A DNA stretch of 5,057 nucleotides from an uncultured Clostridium sp. (GCA_900540255.1 UQFE01000069.1:1-5057); one strand, 5' to 3'; positions 1 through 5,005 are shown, counted from the first letter of the stretch. Program-made: numbers and translations. The notes: generated from the letters alone by a model not told the origin.

Positions 1-134
1 ATTCATAATGAGTTTTTTATTTTTCTAGATGTCGCACTTCATTATACAATCCATCTTTTGAAAAATTAAGATATATCATTAATAATTATATAGGAAAATT
101 TAAAATAAACGAAAATGATATATTACAAGATTTT
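1..134 (+). pseudogene. frameshifted upstream part of the 135-764 coding region
   Basis: The frame of the following gene stays open upstream of its first possible starts, back to a TGA at 9-11, and codes for protein-like sequence (LRYIINNYIGKFKINENDIL). To the left the sensible reading is in another frame: positions 1-45 give IHNEFFIFLDVALHY, then that frame stops at 67-69. Adding one base near 46-48 would join the two into one continuous protein (…LHY-T-NPSFEKL…). This looks like a gene entering from the left edge that lost a base. It is an interpretation: the left part is only 45 bases, and a sequencing error could do the same. Confidence 0.35.
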
Positions 135-764
135 TTGTCTAATATGAAAAAAGAAGATAGGGATTGGACTTTATCATTTTTATATCCTGAAGATACAAGT
201 GAGAAAAATAAAAAAAAGAAGCTGAAAAGGATATTTTGTATAATTGAAAAAGCATACGGTTATTATTTCATGAAAAAGATATATAGTAATAGTAATATTT
301 ATAATATAGATTATGAAGATTTTTCAAATATAAGCAACTATTTACATGAGAATAAAGATTTATATAAGGATGATGATATATATAATATATGGAGAAAGTA
401 TTTATATGATATTTTTATTCTAATATGGTTAGTTTATAATCTTAAGCTTAAGAAAAGTGATTCTTTTTTTGTAGAAGGTCTAAAATATACACATAGTGGA
501 ATATCTTCTAAAAAAAATATTAATAAATTGACTTTGAAAACTATATATAATGAGTTTAATAAAGATATAGAAGAAATAGATAATGCTGTTGTTGAAGTTT
601 TAATTGAAGTATTTATTAGATATGAAGGTTTATTGCAAGAGAATTGTTCTAAAACTAAACTAGAGATTTATGATAAATATTTTGCATTAGTTTCTAAGAT
701 AGTTTATAGAGAATTGAATAATTATTTAAAAGATATAAGAAAAATTATAAGAGATGTATCATAA
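135..764 (+). CDS. hypothetical protein, probably the 3' part of a broken accessory gene
   Basis: I do not recognise this 209-residue product. It is rich in Lys, Ile, Tyr, Asn and Asp, looks largely helical, and has no signal peptide or metal-binding motif. The stretch near residues 91-103 (IFILIWLVYNLKL) is hydrophobic but short. The C-terminal half has heptad-like charged helices (EEIDNAVVEVLIEVFIRYEGLL, then YFALVSKIVYRELNNYLKDIRKII). The listed start is a TTG, with an ATG three codons later (144). Neither has a Shine-Dalgarno, and the frame is open upstream to position 12, so the true N-terminus is probably further left and now out of frame. Codon use is more AT-biased than in yajQ. It is the only gene on the inferred integrated element inside this window, so it is likely cargo. 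Confidence 0.5.
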   Translation: MSNMKKEDRDWTLSFLYPEDTSEKNKKKKLKRIFCIIEKAYGYYFMKKIYSNSNIYNIDYEDFSNISNYLHENKDLYKDDDIYNIWRKYLYDIFILIWLVYNLKLKKSDSFFVEGLKYTHSGISSKKNINKLTLKTIYNEFNKDIEEIDNAVVEVLIEVFIRYEGLLQENCSKTKLEIYDKYFALVSKIVYRELNNYLKDIRKIIRDVS

Positions 765-884
765 TAATAGTCTAAGTCTAATAATAGAATTGTTTTGAAT
801 GTTGATAATAAAAAATATATCGCATAGTTTTTTATTGTAGTTATTAAAGAGTTTAGTATGGATAATTCTTTTTATTGATTAAGC

Positions 885-906
885 ATTTTGATAACATTTT
901 GATAAC
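885..906 (+). repeat. tandem 11-bp direct repeat near the attachment site
   Basis: Two perfect head-to-tail copies of ATTTTGATAAC (885-895 and 896-906) lie about 130 bp from the tRNA-Leu fragment on the element side. Short direct repeats at this distance from a core site are typical arm-type binding sites for tyrosine recombinases. That role is inferred from position only. The rest of the 765-1034 stretch is AT-rich and shows no convincing gene. Confidence 0.5.
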
Positions 907-1035
907 AGACTCTCTAAAACTATAAAAAATGACTAGGAATGAATTAAAAAATAAAATGTGATAAATTCAATAATGATAAGCCTTTATAATGTATTATGTA
1001 AATTATTAATAGGTAATAAAATTTTCAATAGAGAA

Positions 1036-1090
1036 CTCAAAATCAAGCGTAGTCCCCTACGTGCCGGTTCGAGTCCGGCCTTCGGCACTA
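1036..1090 (+). pseudogene. tRNA-Leu(CAA) 3' fragment, attachment-site scar
   Basis: Read in order: anticodon loop CTCAAAA (1036-1042, anticodon CAA at 1038-1040); the 3' strand of the anticodon stem TCAAG (1043-1047); a long class-II variable arm CGTAG/CTACG around TCCC (1048-1061); a perfect T arm GCCGG-TTCGAGT-CCGGC (1063-1079); the acceptor 3' strand CTTCGGC (1080-1086); discriminator A (1087); then CTA. The long variable arm and the CTTCGGCA end identify tRNA-Leu. The matching 5' acceptor GCCGAAG, the D arm and the 5' anticodon stem (CTTGA expected, AGAA found) are absent, so this is not a working tRNA. CTA stands where many bacteria encode CCA, which suggests drift after the copy became useless. 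The break at the anticodon loop marks the likely strand-exchange region of an integrase. Confidence 0.8.
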
Positions 1091-1101
1091 CTAGTAAATT
1101 C

Positions 1102-1135
1102 AAGGCTTTATGGGTTTTCCATAAAGCCTTTTTTG
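1102..1135 (+). terminator. Rho-independent terminator after the tRNA-Leu fragment
   Basis: A 12-bp perfect stem (AAGGCTTTATGG with CCATAAAGCCTT) around a 5-nt loop, followed by a T run. It lies 12 bases after the tRNA fragment, where a native tRNA-Leu terminator would be, supporting the view that DNA right of the fragment is the original chromosome. Confidence 0.85.
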
Positions 1136-1303
1136 TTGTCTAAATTTGAGTATATAAATTTTTTTAGATAATTCTATTGAATAATAAGAGGTTATGGCAG
1201 GAAAGATAAAGTCAATTATAAAAAAATTTATATATAGGTTATAATAAAATTTTTAAAGATTTAGAAGTAAAAATTGGTTTGATTTTTCTTTATAAGTAGA
1301 AAT

Positions 1304-1346
1304 AAAAAAACTATAACAAAAAGAGTTAGAACTCAAATTGTTATAG
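1304..1346 (-). terminator. terminator of the 21-residue peptide gene
   Basis: On the minus strand a 9-bp outer stem (CTATAACAA with TTGTTATAG, 1311-1319/1338-1346) encloses a symmetric three-base internal loop and a 4-bp inner stem (GAGT/ACTC). Seven T follow (1310-1304 on the minus strand). No T run follows on the plus strand, so it works leftward only. It ends a short transcript that would start near 1524. Confidence 0.75.
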
Positions 1347-1410
1347 CTTTACGAAGATTTATTCTTTGATATTATGGTAATATACTACTTTTGATTTTTT
1401 ATCAATATTC

Positions 1411-1476
1411 CTAGTTGGAATCAGGAAAAAGTATTTCAATAGCTATAATAAATAGTACAAATCCAACTATAAACAT
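1411..1476 (-). CDS. 21-residue hydrophobic membrane peptide
   Basis: An ATG at 1476 is preceded by a strong Shine-Dalgarno (AAGAGGTGA, 1491-1483) six bases away. The product begins MFIVGFVLFIIAIEILF and ends PDSN before TAG. It is one uninterrupted hydrophobic helix of about 16-17 residues with a single Glu (residue 14) inside it and a short polar C-terminus; there is no Lys or Arg. It stands alone: promoter-like boxes at 1559-1531 and a good terminator at 1346-1304 make a transcript of roughly 220 nt. I do not recognise the family. Single-helix peptides of this size include KdpF/CydX-type subunits of membrane complexes and type I toxins. Here no complex partner is next door and no antisense RNA is evident, so neither is claimed. 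Confidence 0.6.
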   Translation of the reverse strand: MFIVGFVLFIIAIEILFPDSN

Positions 1477-1530
1477 TATAAATCACCTCTTATAATAATC
1501 ATTATTTATAATATAAGGCTAATTAAAATA

Positions 1531-1559
1531 ATTTTACTTTCAAATATTATTGTTTTCAA
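1531..1559 (-). promoter_or_regulatory. putative promoter of the 21-residue peptide gene
   Basis: On the minus strand TTGAAA (1559-1554) and TAAAAT (1536-1531) are exactly 17 bp apart, each close to the housekeeping consensus. Transcription would start near 1524, giving a leader of about 48 nt before the ATG. In such AT-rich DNA chance matches are common. Confidence 0.45.
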
Positions 1560-1633
1560 TATATGAGGTTTTAAAAGTAGTGTTTTGAGAATCGTATCGT
1601 TATTAGACTGAAAATAAATCTAAAGGCTTGAAT

Positions 1634-1741
1634 ATGGACGCTTCAAAAAGTATCATTAATTTAGTAACGAGGCGATGCGGATACTATTTTTTGCTATTTG
1701 GGGTTATTTTTTATGTTAAGTATATATTTATTCTGCCATAA
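1634..1741 (+). CDS. possible 35-residue single-TM protein
   Basis: An ATG with AAAGG (1622-1626) seven bases upstream opens a 35-residue frame starting MDASKSIINLVTRRCGYYFL. A polar N-terminus with two Arg (residues 13-14) precedes a hydrophobic stretch from about residue 16 to the end (LP), which is positive-inside topology. It overlaps the 3' end of the minus-strand zinc-ribbon gene by 14 bp, tail to tail. Against it: it uses ACG, AGG, CGA and TGC codons that stand out locally, and a possible bidirectional hairpin lies inside it. I recognise no family. It is a candidate only. Confidence 0.25.
   Translation: MDASKSIINLVTRRCGYYFLLFGVIFYVKYIFILP
1649..1692. terminator. possible bidirectional terminator after the zinc-ribbon operon
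   Basis: AGTATC (1649-1654) pairs with GATACT (1680-1685). There is an A run on the left and a T run (1687-1692) on the right, so it could end transcripts in either direction. It lies about 40 bp past the stop of the last minus-strand operon gene. The loop of 25 nt is long and unusually GC-rich (ACGAGGCGATGCGG) for this region. An alternative pairing of CGTATCG (from 1592) with CGATGCG (1673-1679) is also possible, so the structure is uncertain. Confidence 0.3.
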
Positions 1742-2126
1742 CACCAATAAGAATAAGTAAAATAAATAAAATCGCAAAACCAATGAGAGCATATATAATA
1801 GTATATTTTAGAATTTGAAGTAATGTATCTAAAAAGGTTTTTTCTGATGGTGCTGGATTTACTGTTTGGGGCGTTAAAGCTGTTCCACATTTTAGACAAA
1901 ATCTATCTTCTGGGGATATTTCTAGACCGCAATTAGGGCATTTTAAGGAATTATTTACAATAGAGTTAACATTGTTTTTAGTTTTATTTTCATTAAATTT
2001 ATTATAAAGATAATAGATGATATAACCAATAATCGCTATGATAAATAATGTACAAATAATATCAGAATAAGGTGCTAAAATAGCTTTTAATTCACGTTTA
2101 AATAATGATTTTAATACACTTTCCAT
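1728..2126 (-). CDS. two-TM membrane protein with a zinc ribbon between the helices
   Basis: A 132-residue protein. An N-terminal amphipathic segment (1-20) leads into TM1 at about residues 22-41 (IICTLFIIAIIGYIIYYLY). A polar loop holds a zinc ribbon with CPNC at 63-66 and CLKC at 77-80, each followed by Gly, the usual four-Cys knuckle pair. A Pro/Thr linker and TM2 at about 107-128 follow. The start has AGGTG six bases upstream. It is the last gene of the minus-strand operon, 25 bp after the lipoprotein gene. The function is unknown; small zinc ribbons of this type usually serve as structural or protein-contact modules. The first gene of the operon starts with the same kind of ribbon, suggesting a shared partner or joint assembly at the membrane. 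Confidence 0.8.
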   Translation of the reverse strand: MESVLKSLFKRELKAILAPYSDIICTLFIIAIIGYIIYYLYNKFNENKTKNNVNSIVNNSLKCPNCGLEISPEDRFCLKCGTALTPQTVNPAPSEKTFLDTLLQILKYTIIYALIGFAILFILLILIGVMAE

Positions 2127-2151
2127 TGTTTACACCTACAATATTTATATT

Positions 2152-2550
2152 TTATTTTGCTCTATATTGGTGCAGAATTTTTTGCATGATATCTAGTCCG
2201 TCTAAAACAGTTGTAGGATTGCCATTTATGTCTAAATATGCTAGTTCAAAACTATTATCTTTATATAATTTAAATTGAGCAGTTAGTTTTGCAGGTTTAT
2301 TATTCCAATTACATTCGCCTGTGAATTCTACAATACGATCATTTTTATCAGAAACGAAAGATTTCCATTTGCCATTTTTGAAGAATTGATCAAAAGCTTT
2401 GCCTACAGGTGCATTAGGAGCCATATACATTGTTCCATTTTTTACGGATTGTACATATTTATCATCACCACAACCTGCAACTAATACACTCATTAAAGAT
2501 AATATCATTACTAATATTATTAATTTTGGGGATTTTAACTGTTTATTCAT
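2152..2550 (-). CDS. small lipoprotein
   Basis: A 132-residue protein with a classic lipoprotein signal: Lys-containing n-region, hydrophobic core (LIILVMILSLMSVL) and lipobox VAGC with the acceptor Cys at residue 27, followed by GDD. Asp right after Cys+1 could matter for sorting in a diderm, but the rules in this lineage are not certain. The mature part reads KYVQSVKNGTMYMAPNAPVG, then a compact alternating hydrophobic/polar domain (KWKSFVS…VEFTGECNWNNKPAKLTAQF…FELAYLDINGNP) that looks like a small beta-rich fold. I believe similar conserved lipoproteins occur in other low-GC and proteobacterial genomes, but I name no family. The start has AAAGGAG seven bases upstream. It lies between two zinc-ribbon genes with 25-bp gaps on both sides, so the three are co-transcribed. 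It would be the extracytoplasmic member of the set. Confidence 0.85.
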   Translation of the reverse strand: MNKQLKSPKLIILVMILSLMSVLVAGCGDDKYVQSVKNGTMYMAPNAPVGKAFDQFFKNGKWKSFVSDKNDRIVEFTGECNWNNKPAKLTAQFKLYKDNSFELAYLDINGNPTTVLDGLDIMQKILHQYRAK

Positions 2551-2575
2551 ATTAAAACTCCTTTAAAATTTATAA

Positions 2576-3556
2576 TTATTCGCCGAATAAATCATCAAAA
2601 AGACTGCCTACGCTATCGGAAATACTGGAATCTTCTTCACCACTATCAGAAGAAATATCAGCATCTGCTGAAGGTTCAATTTGTTCTGTTGCAGTAAGTT
2701 CTGAGTTATTATCCAGATTAGAAATATGGTTTGTACCATCATCACTTGTACTAGCAGGCGTTATTTGTTCGCTAGCTGTACTTAGTGGGTCAACTACATT
2801 AGTAACAAATTCTTCTGGTGTTTGGATATAGTCATTGGCAGAATCCACTGTTTGATTGATTGTATCCGTAGGATCAATTGGTGCATTGAGGTCAGGAAGA
2901 GGACTTGTATCAGTATTATGTGGGGCAGCACTAGCTGTAGAAGCGGAATGAAGCATAGAACTAGCTACAGCACCAACAGCGGCAGCTGCTGCATATTTAC
3001 CTACATTTTTTAAAGTGCTATTGTCATTATTTTGATTGGTTTGATTATTTGGATTAGAAGCAAATTGTTGATTGCCATGATTATTAGAGTTTTGAGGGAA
3101 AAATGGTGCTTGAGGAGAAAAATTATTAACAGATGGCGAAGGATTATTTTGTAGAGGCGCACTTTGTTTTAATATATCCATAGCCTGATACAAATAAGCC
3201 ATAGCCATATAAAATTTAGCATTTTGATTGCCGAGTAAAGAAGATTTTTGAAAGTGATTGATTGCTTTAATATAATTATGTTGAGGATTGTTTATATCCA
3301 TGTATTGTTGACCAATGGCAAATTCTTGTGAAGCCATTTGCATATTATTAGGATTTGGCATATTATTAATTTGTTGAGTTTGTTGATTATGCATATAAGG
3401 TGGCATAGTATTAGAATTTGAAGTATTATAATTGATGTTTGTTGGAGCCATATTTTGTTGTGGGGTAGGAATTTGTGAAAATTTAGCTCCGCAATTAGTG
3501 CAAAAAGCATTTTCATTAGGCATTTTAGCTCCACAATGAGTACAGAATTTATACAT
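2576..3556 (-). CDS. zinc-ribbon protein with low-complexity linkers and acidic tail
   Basis: A 326-residue protein in four parts. (1) An N-terminal zinc ribbon with CTHC at residues 5-8 and CTNC at 19-22, each followed by GA[KR]-type turns. (2) A Gln/Asn/Pro-rich linker to about 75. (3) A helical segment at 76-131 (IKAINHFQKSSLLGNQNAKFYMAMAYLYQAM) resembling one or two Sel1/TPR-like units. (4) Another Asn/Gln-rich linker, an Ala/Gly-rich hydrophobic stretch at 187-202 (KYAAAAAVGAVASSML), then a Ser/Asp/Glu-rich acidic tail ending SLFDDLFGE. There is no signal peptide, so it starts in the cytoplasm. The Ala-rich helix is marginal as a TM. AAGGAG lies eight bases before the ATG. It is the first gene of a three-gene minus-strand operon, below the promoter block at 3660-3626. 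The architecture suggests a scaffold or adaptor; the role is unknown. Confidence 0.85.
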   Translation of the reverse strand: MYKFCTHCGAKMPNENAFCTNCGAKFSQIPTPQQNMAPTNINYNTSNSNTMPPYMHNQQTQQINNMPNPNNMQMASQEFAIGQQYMDINNPQHNYIKAINHFQKSSLLGNQNAKFYMAMAYLYQAMDILKQSAPLQNNPSPSVNNFSPQAPFFPQNSNNHGNQQFASNPNNQTNQNNDNSTLKNVGKYAAAAAVGAVASSMLHSASTASAAPHNTDTSPLPDLNAPIDPTDTINQTVDSANDYIQTPEEFVTNVVDPLSTASEQITPASTSDDGTNHISNLDNNSELTATEQIEPSADADISSDSGEEDSSISDSVGSLFDDLFGE

Positions 3557-3618
3557 ATAAAAAACTCCTTTTTATGAAATAAATTTAAATAATGGATAAA
3601 TTTTTTATAAAAATACTT

Positions 3619-3660
3619 ATTATAGAATTATTATGCTACTAAAAAGAGTAAATTCCCATG
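3619..3660 (-). promoter_or_regulatory. promoter region of the zinc-ribbon operon, copy 1 of a shared motif
   Basis: Minus-strand positions 3660-3626 match the block upstream of the secreted-protein gene (4436-4470) at 28 of 35 bases, including a 17-base perfect core TTTTTAGTAGCATAATA. The core contains CATAAT, a good -10 box. A conserved ATGG lies just over 20 bases upstream of it, near a -35 position. A second -10-like TATAAT follows at 3624-3619. The block sits about 70 bases before the first operon ATG. That two otherwise unrelated genes share it is direct observation; its role as a promoter or operator is inferred. Confidence 0.55.
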
Positions 3661-3782
3661 AACTAAATAGGTTGATTTTTTCATTGGTAGAGAAAATATA
3701 TAAACATATTTAATCGTGATATTTGGTAATCTATAATTGTAAATAATAATAATGAATTTATTAAAAGTAATAGTGAAAAAAG

Positions 3783-3816
3783 AAGGTTTTAAAGTTAGTC
3801 TTTAAAGCCTTTTTTT
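3783..3816 (+). terminator. orphan terminator between the operon and yajQ
   Basis: A 12-bp stem (AAGGTTTTAAAG with CTTTAAAGCCTT, one G-U pair) around TTAGT, followed by a T run to 3816. On the minus strand it is also followed by CTTTTTT, so it may act both ways. No gene on either strand points into it: the operon runs away to the left and yajQ starts to its right. It therefore either ends a short non-coding transcript from 3660-3780, or insulates yajQ from its divergent neighbour. The 3661-3782 stretch has no ORF with a ribosome binding site. Confidence 0.7.
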
Positions 3817-3843
3817 ATATTTGGCGATATGATAAAATATAAG
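3814..3843 (+). promoter_or_regulatory. putative yajQ promoter
   Basis: TTTATA (3814-3819) and TATAAG (3838-3843) lie 18 bp apart just before yajQ, the -35 overlapping the T run of the orphan terminator. Because that terminator blocks read-through, yajQ needs a promoter in the short space before its start, and this is the best pair I see. Confidence 0.35.
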
Positions 3844-3871
3844 CACGAATTTTAAAAATGGAGTGATATAA

Positions 3872-4363
3872 ATGGCAAAAGATAGTTCATTCGACATTGT
3901 ATCTCAAGTTGATATGCAAGAAATGAGTAATGCTGTTAACCAAACAGAAAAAGAAATTTCTCAGCGTTATGATTTCCGTGGTAGTATTGCAAGCATTGAA
4001 TTAGAAGATAAAGCAATTAAAATCGCAGCAGAAGATGATTATAAATTAAATGCTATCATTGATATTTTACGTGCGCGCATGGCTAAAAGAGGCTTATCTT
4101 TACGTTCTTTAGAACTCGGTAAAATCGAAGATGCAGCAAAAGGCTCTGTTCGTCAAATGCTCACTATTAAACAGGGTATTTCTAAAGAAAATGCAAAGAA
4201 AATTATCGCTGCGATAAAAGCTACAAAATTAAAAGTTAATACACAAATGCAAGGTGAACAAGTTCGTGTTTCTGGTGCGAAAAAAGATGATTTGCAAGCA
4301 GTTATACAGACTTTAAAAGCTGGCGATTTTGGTATTGATTTACAATTCATCAATATGAGATAA
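3872..4363 (+). CDS. yajQ: YajQ family protein (c-di-GMP / nucleotide-binding, UPF0234)
   Basis: A 163-residue protein matching the YajQ family over its full usual length. The signature start SFDIVSQVDMQEMSNAVNQ (6-24) is followed by RYDFRG (32-37), the helix around LNAIIDILRARMAKRG (59-74), KQGIS (100-104) and KLKVNTQMQGEQVRVSG (119-135), then KDDLQAVIQ. The E. coli protein has the same blocks in the same order. The fold is two ferredoxin/RRM-like domains. Family members are cytoplasmic, and one in Xanthomonas binds cyclic di-GMP and affects transcription; whether this copy does so is unknown. The ATG has GGAGTG six bases upstream. It is monocistronic, between an orphan terminator and its own terminator. 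Base composition is less AT-extreme than in the 135-764 gene, as expected for a core gene. Confidence 0.95.
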   Translation: MAKDSSFDIVSQVDMQEMSNAVNQTEKEISQRYDFRGSIASIELEDKAIKIAAEDDYKLNAIIDILRARMAKRGLSLRSLELGKIEDAAKGSVRQMLTIKQGISKENAKKIIAAIKATKLKVNTQMQGEQVRVSGAKKDDLQAVIQTLKAGDFGIDLQFINMR

Positions 4364-4369
4364 AAAATT

Positions 4370-4397
4370 AACCACCGTTTTATGCGGTGGTTTTTTT
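4370..4397 (+). terminator. yajQ terminator
   Basis: An 8-bp perfect stem (AACCACCG/CGGTGGTT) around a 7-nt loop, with a run of T straight after it, starting seven bases past the yajQ stop codon. Confidence 0.9.
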
Positions 4398-4435
4398 ATT
4401 TATTTCTAATAGTGAAATTTTTCATCTTTAAGGAT

Positions 4436-4470
4436 TATGGAGTTTTAATATTTTTAGTAGCATAATAGTT
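4436..4470 (+). promoter_or_regulatory. promoter region of the secreted-protein gene, copy 2 of a shared motif
   Basis: This block matches minus-strand 3660-3626 at 28 of 35 bases, with a perfect 17-base core TTTTTAGTAGCATAATA (4451-4467). CATAAT (4461-4466) would be the -10 and TGGAGT (4438-4443) sits 17 bp upstream as a poor -35. The start of transcription would fall near 4473, so the leader would be only about 16 nt and begin at the Shine-Dalgarno. A weak -35 with a long conserved spacer suggests an activator or an alternative sigma factor. Confidence 0.55.
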
Positions 4471-4488
4471 GATAAAGGAGGAATAAAA

Positions 4489-4854
4489 ATGAACATATTG
4501 AAAAAAATTTGTTTAATAGGTTTATGTGCATTTTCGGTAATATTTTGTGAAGCGATAATACCTATGCAATCAGCTTATGCTTATCAAGAAAATATTTCTC
4601 GTGGATATGAATTAATTGAAGGAACATGGCAAGGTAGAGATGGCAGTATAATGAGTATAACGGATAGAGGTTTTGGTAAAGCTTTATATAGTGTAAGAAG
4701 TGTATCCAATGATGGCAATTATACAGTTGTTACTATTAGTGTAAATGGTGGACGTAGTATAAGTACTTTAACTTTTGACAATAACAATCCTAATTATATG
4801 ATGTTAAATAATGTATCTACAGGATATTCAGCAGATTATGTTAGAGTTGGATAA
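4489..4854 (+). CDS. small secreted protein, probable beta-rich domain
   Basis: A 121-residue protein. It has a Sec signal peptide: Lys pair at 5-6, hydrophobic core ICLIGLCAFSVIFC, and an AYA motif at 29-31, so cleavage after residue 31 leaves YQENIS at the N-terminus. Cys20 is not in a lipobox because Phe precedes it. The mature part of about 90 residues is Gly/Asn/Ser-rich with alternating strands (ELIEGTWQGRDGSIMSITD, then YSVRSVSNDGNYTVVTISV). The 'EGTWQGRDGS' opening resembles small lipocalin-like or META-like beta-barrel domains, but I cannot place it in a family. The start has AAAGGAGG seven bases upstream, a very strong site. It is a single-gene unit with its own terminator. Its promoter block is shared with the zinc-ribbon operon, so it may belong to the same regulon. 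Confidence 0.85.
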   Translation: MNILKKICLIGLCAFSVIFCEAIIPMQSAYAYQENISRGYELIEGTWQGRDGSIMSITDRGFGKALYSVRSVSNDGNYTVVTISVNGGRSISTLTFDNNNPNYMMLNNVSTGYSADYVRVG

Positions 4855-4863
4855 ATGAAAGAT

Positions 4864-4902
4864 AAAACCACTATTTTAATATTTAAATAGTGGTTTTGTT
4901 TT
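4864..4902 (+). terminator. terminator of the secreted-protein gene
   Basis: A 13-bp perfect stem (AAAACCACTATTT with AAATAGTGGTTTT) around an 8-nt loop, followed by GTTTT. It starts nine bases after the stop codon. Confidence 0.85.
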
Positions 4903-4913
4903 GAGAATAAAGC

Positions 4914-4948
4914 AGGACTAATAATATTTATTTAGTACATAATAGTAT
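4914..4948 (+). promoter_or_regulatory. degenerate third copy of the shared promoter motif
   Basis: AGGACT (4914-4919), then TAATATTTATTTAGTA-CATAATAGT, aligns with the copy at 4438-4470 if one base is added and one removed in the core. CATAAT (4938-4943) keeps the -10 position. No gene follows it in the window: a short hairpin and the end of an insertion sequence come next. It may be a real promoter whose gene was pushed away by the insertion, or an AT-rich chance match. Confidence 0.3.
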
Positions 4949-4966
4949 AAAAAAATATATAAATTG

Positions 4967-4989
4967 TCCTTTGAGGATAAGGATTTTTT
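4967..4989 (+). terminator. weak hairpin with T run
   Basis: TCCTT (4967-4971) pairs with AAGGA (4979-4983) around a 7-nt loop, with six T after it. The stem has only 5 bp, so termination would be inefficient. It would end a leader of about 40 nt from the promoter-like block at 4914-4948. Confidence 0.25.
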
Positions 4990-5005
4990 AGAGATATATA
5001 GTATA

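Larger units (their letters stand above)
1..1034. mobile_element. distal arm of a putative tRNA-Leu-integrated element
   Basis: Inferred from what follows it: a tRNA-Leu 3' fragment starting at the anticodon loop (1036-1090) with no 5' half. Elements that use a tyrosine recombinase on the anticodon loop rebuild a whole tRNA at one end and leave the original 3' part, with its native downstream DNA, at the other. Here the native side is to the right, where the tRNA-type terminator lies, so everything left of 1035 would be element DNA. Its content fits cargo: an unrecognised coding region richer in A+T than yajQ, using mostly ATA for Ile and AGA/AGG for Arg. No integrase or other mobility gene is visible, so the element's class (phage, ICE or island) cannot be given. 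Confidence 0.45.

Noticed and set aside
808..835. ATAAAAAA/TTTTTTAT inverted repeat after the cargo gene
   Set aside because: The stem is A-T only with a 12-nt loop; such pairs are expected by chance in DNA this AT-rich, so I do not call a terminator.
958..1143. 61-codon plus-strand ORF
   Set aside because: It reads through the tRNA-Leu fragment and its terminator (SPLRAGSSPAFG is the usual false translation of a tRNA T arm) and has no Shine-Dalgarno.
1194..1244. 16-residue cationic peptide ORF (MAGKIKSIIKKFIYRL)
   Set aside because: AAGAGG is only two bases from the ATG, too close for normal initiation, and there is no terminator or clear promoter. The amphipathic look is easily made by AAA/ATA-rich DNA.
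1665..1700. Fluoride-riboswitch-like GGCGATG
   Set aside because: The rest of the motif (the following GAGUUCGCC-type pairing and the pseudoknot) is missing, and no transporter gene follows on that strand.
1711..1899. 62-codon minus-strand ORF
   Set aside because: It is an alternative frame of the zinc-ribbon membrane protein gene, whose own frame has the Cys knuckles, TMs and ribosome binding site.
2822..3013. 63-codon plus-strand ORF
   Set aside because: Antisense shadow of the zinc-ribbon scaffold gene, with no ribosome binding site.
3292..3534. 80-codon minus-strand ORF
   Set aside because: Alternative frame inside the Gln/Asn-rich part of the zinc-ribbon scaffold gene.
4153..4353. 66-codon minus-strand ORF
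   Set aside because: Antisense to yajQ, which is clearly the real gene.
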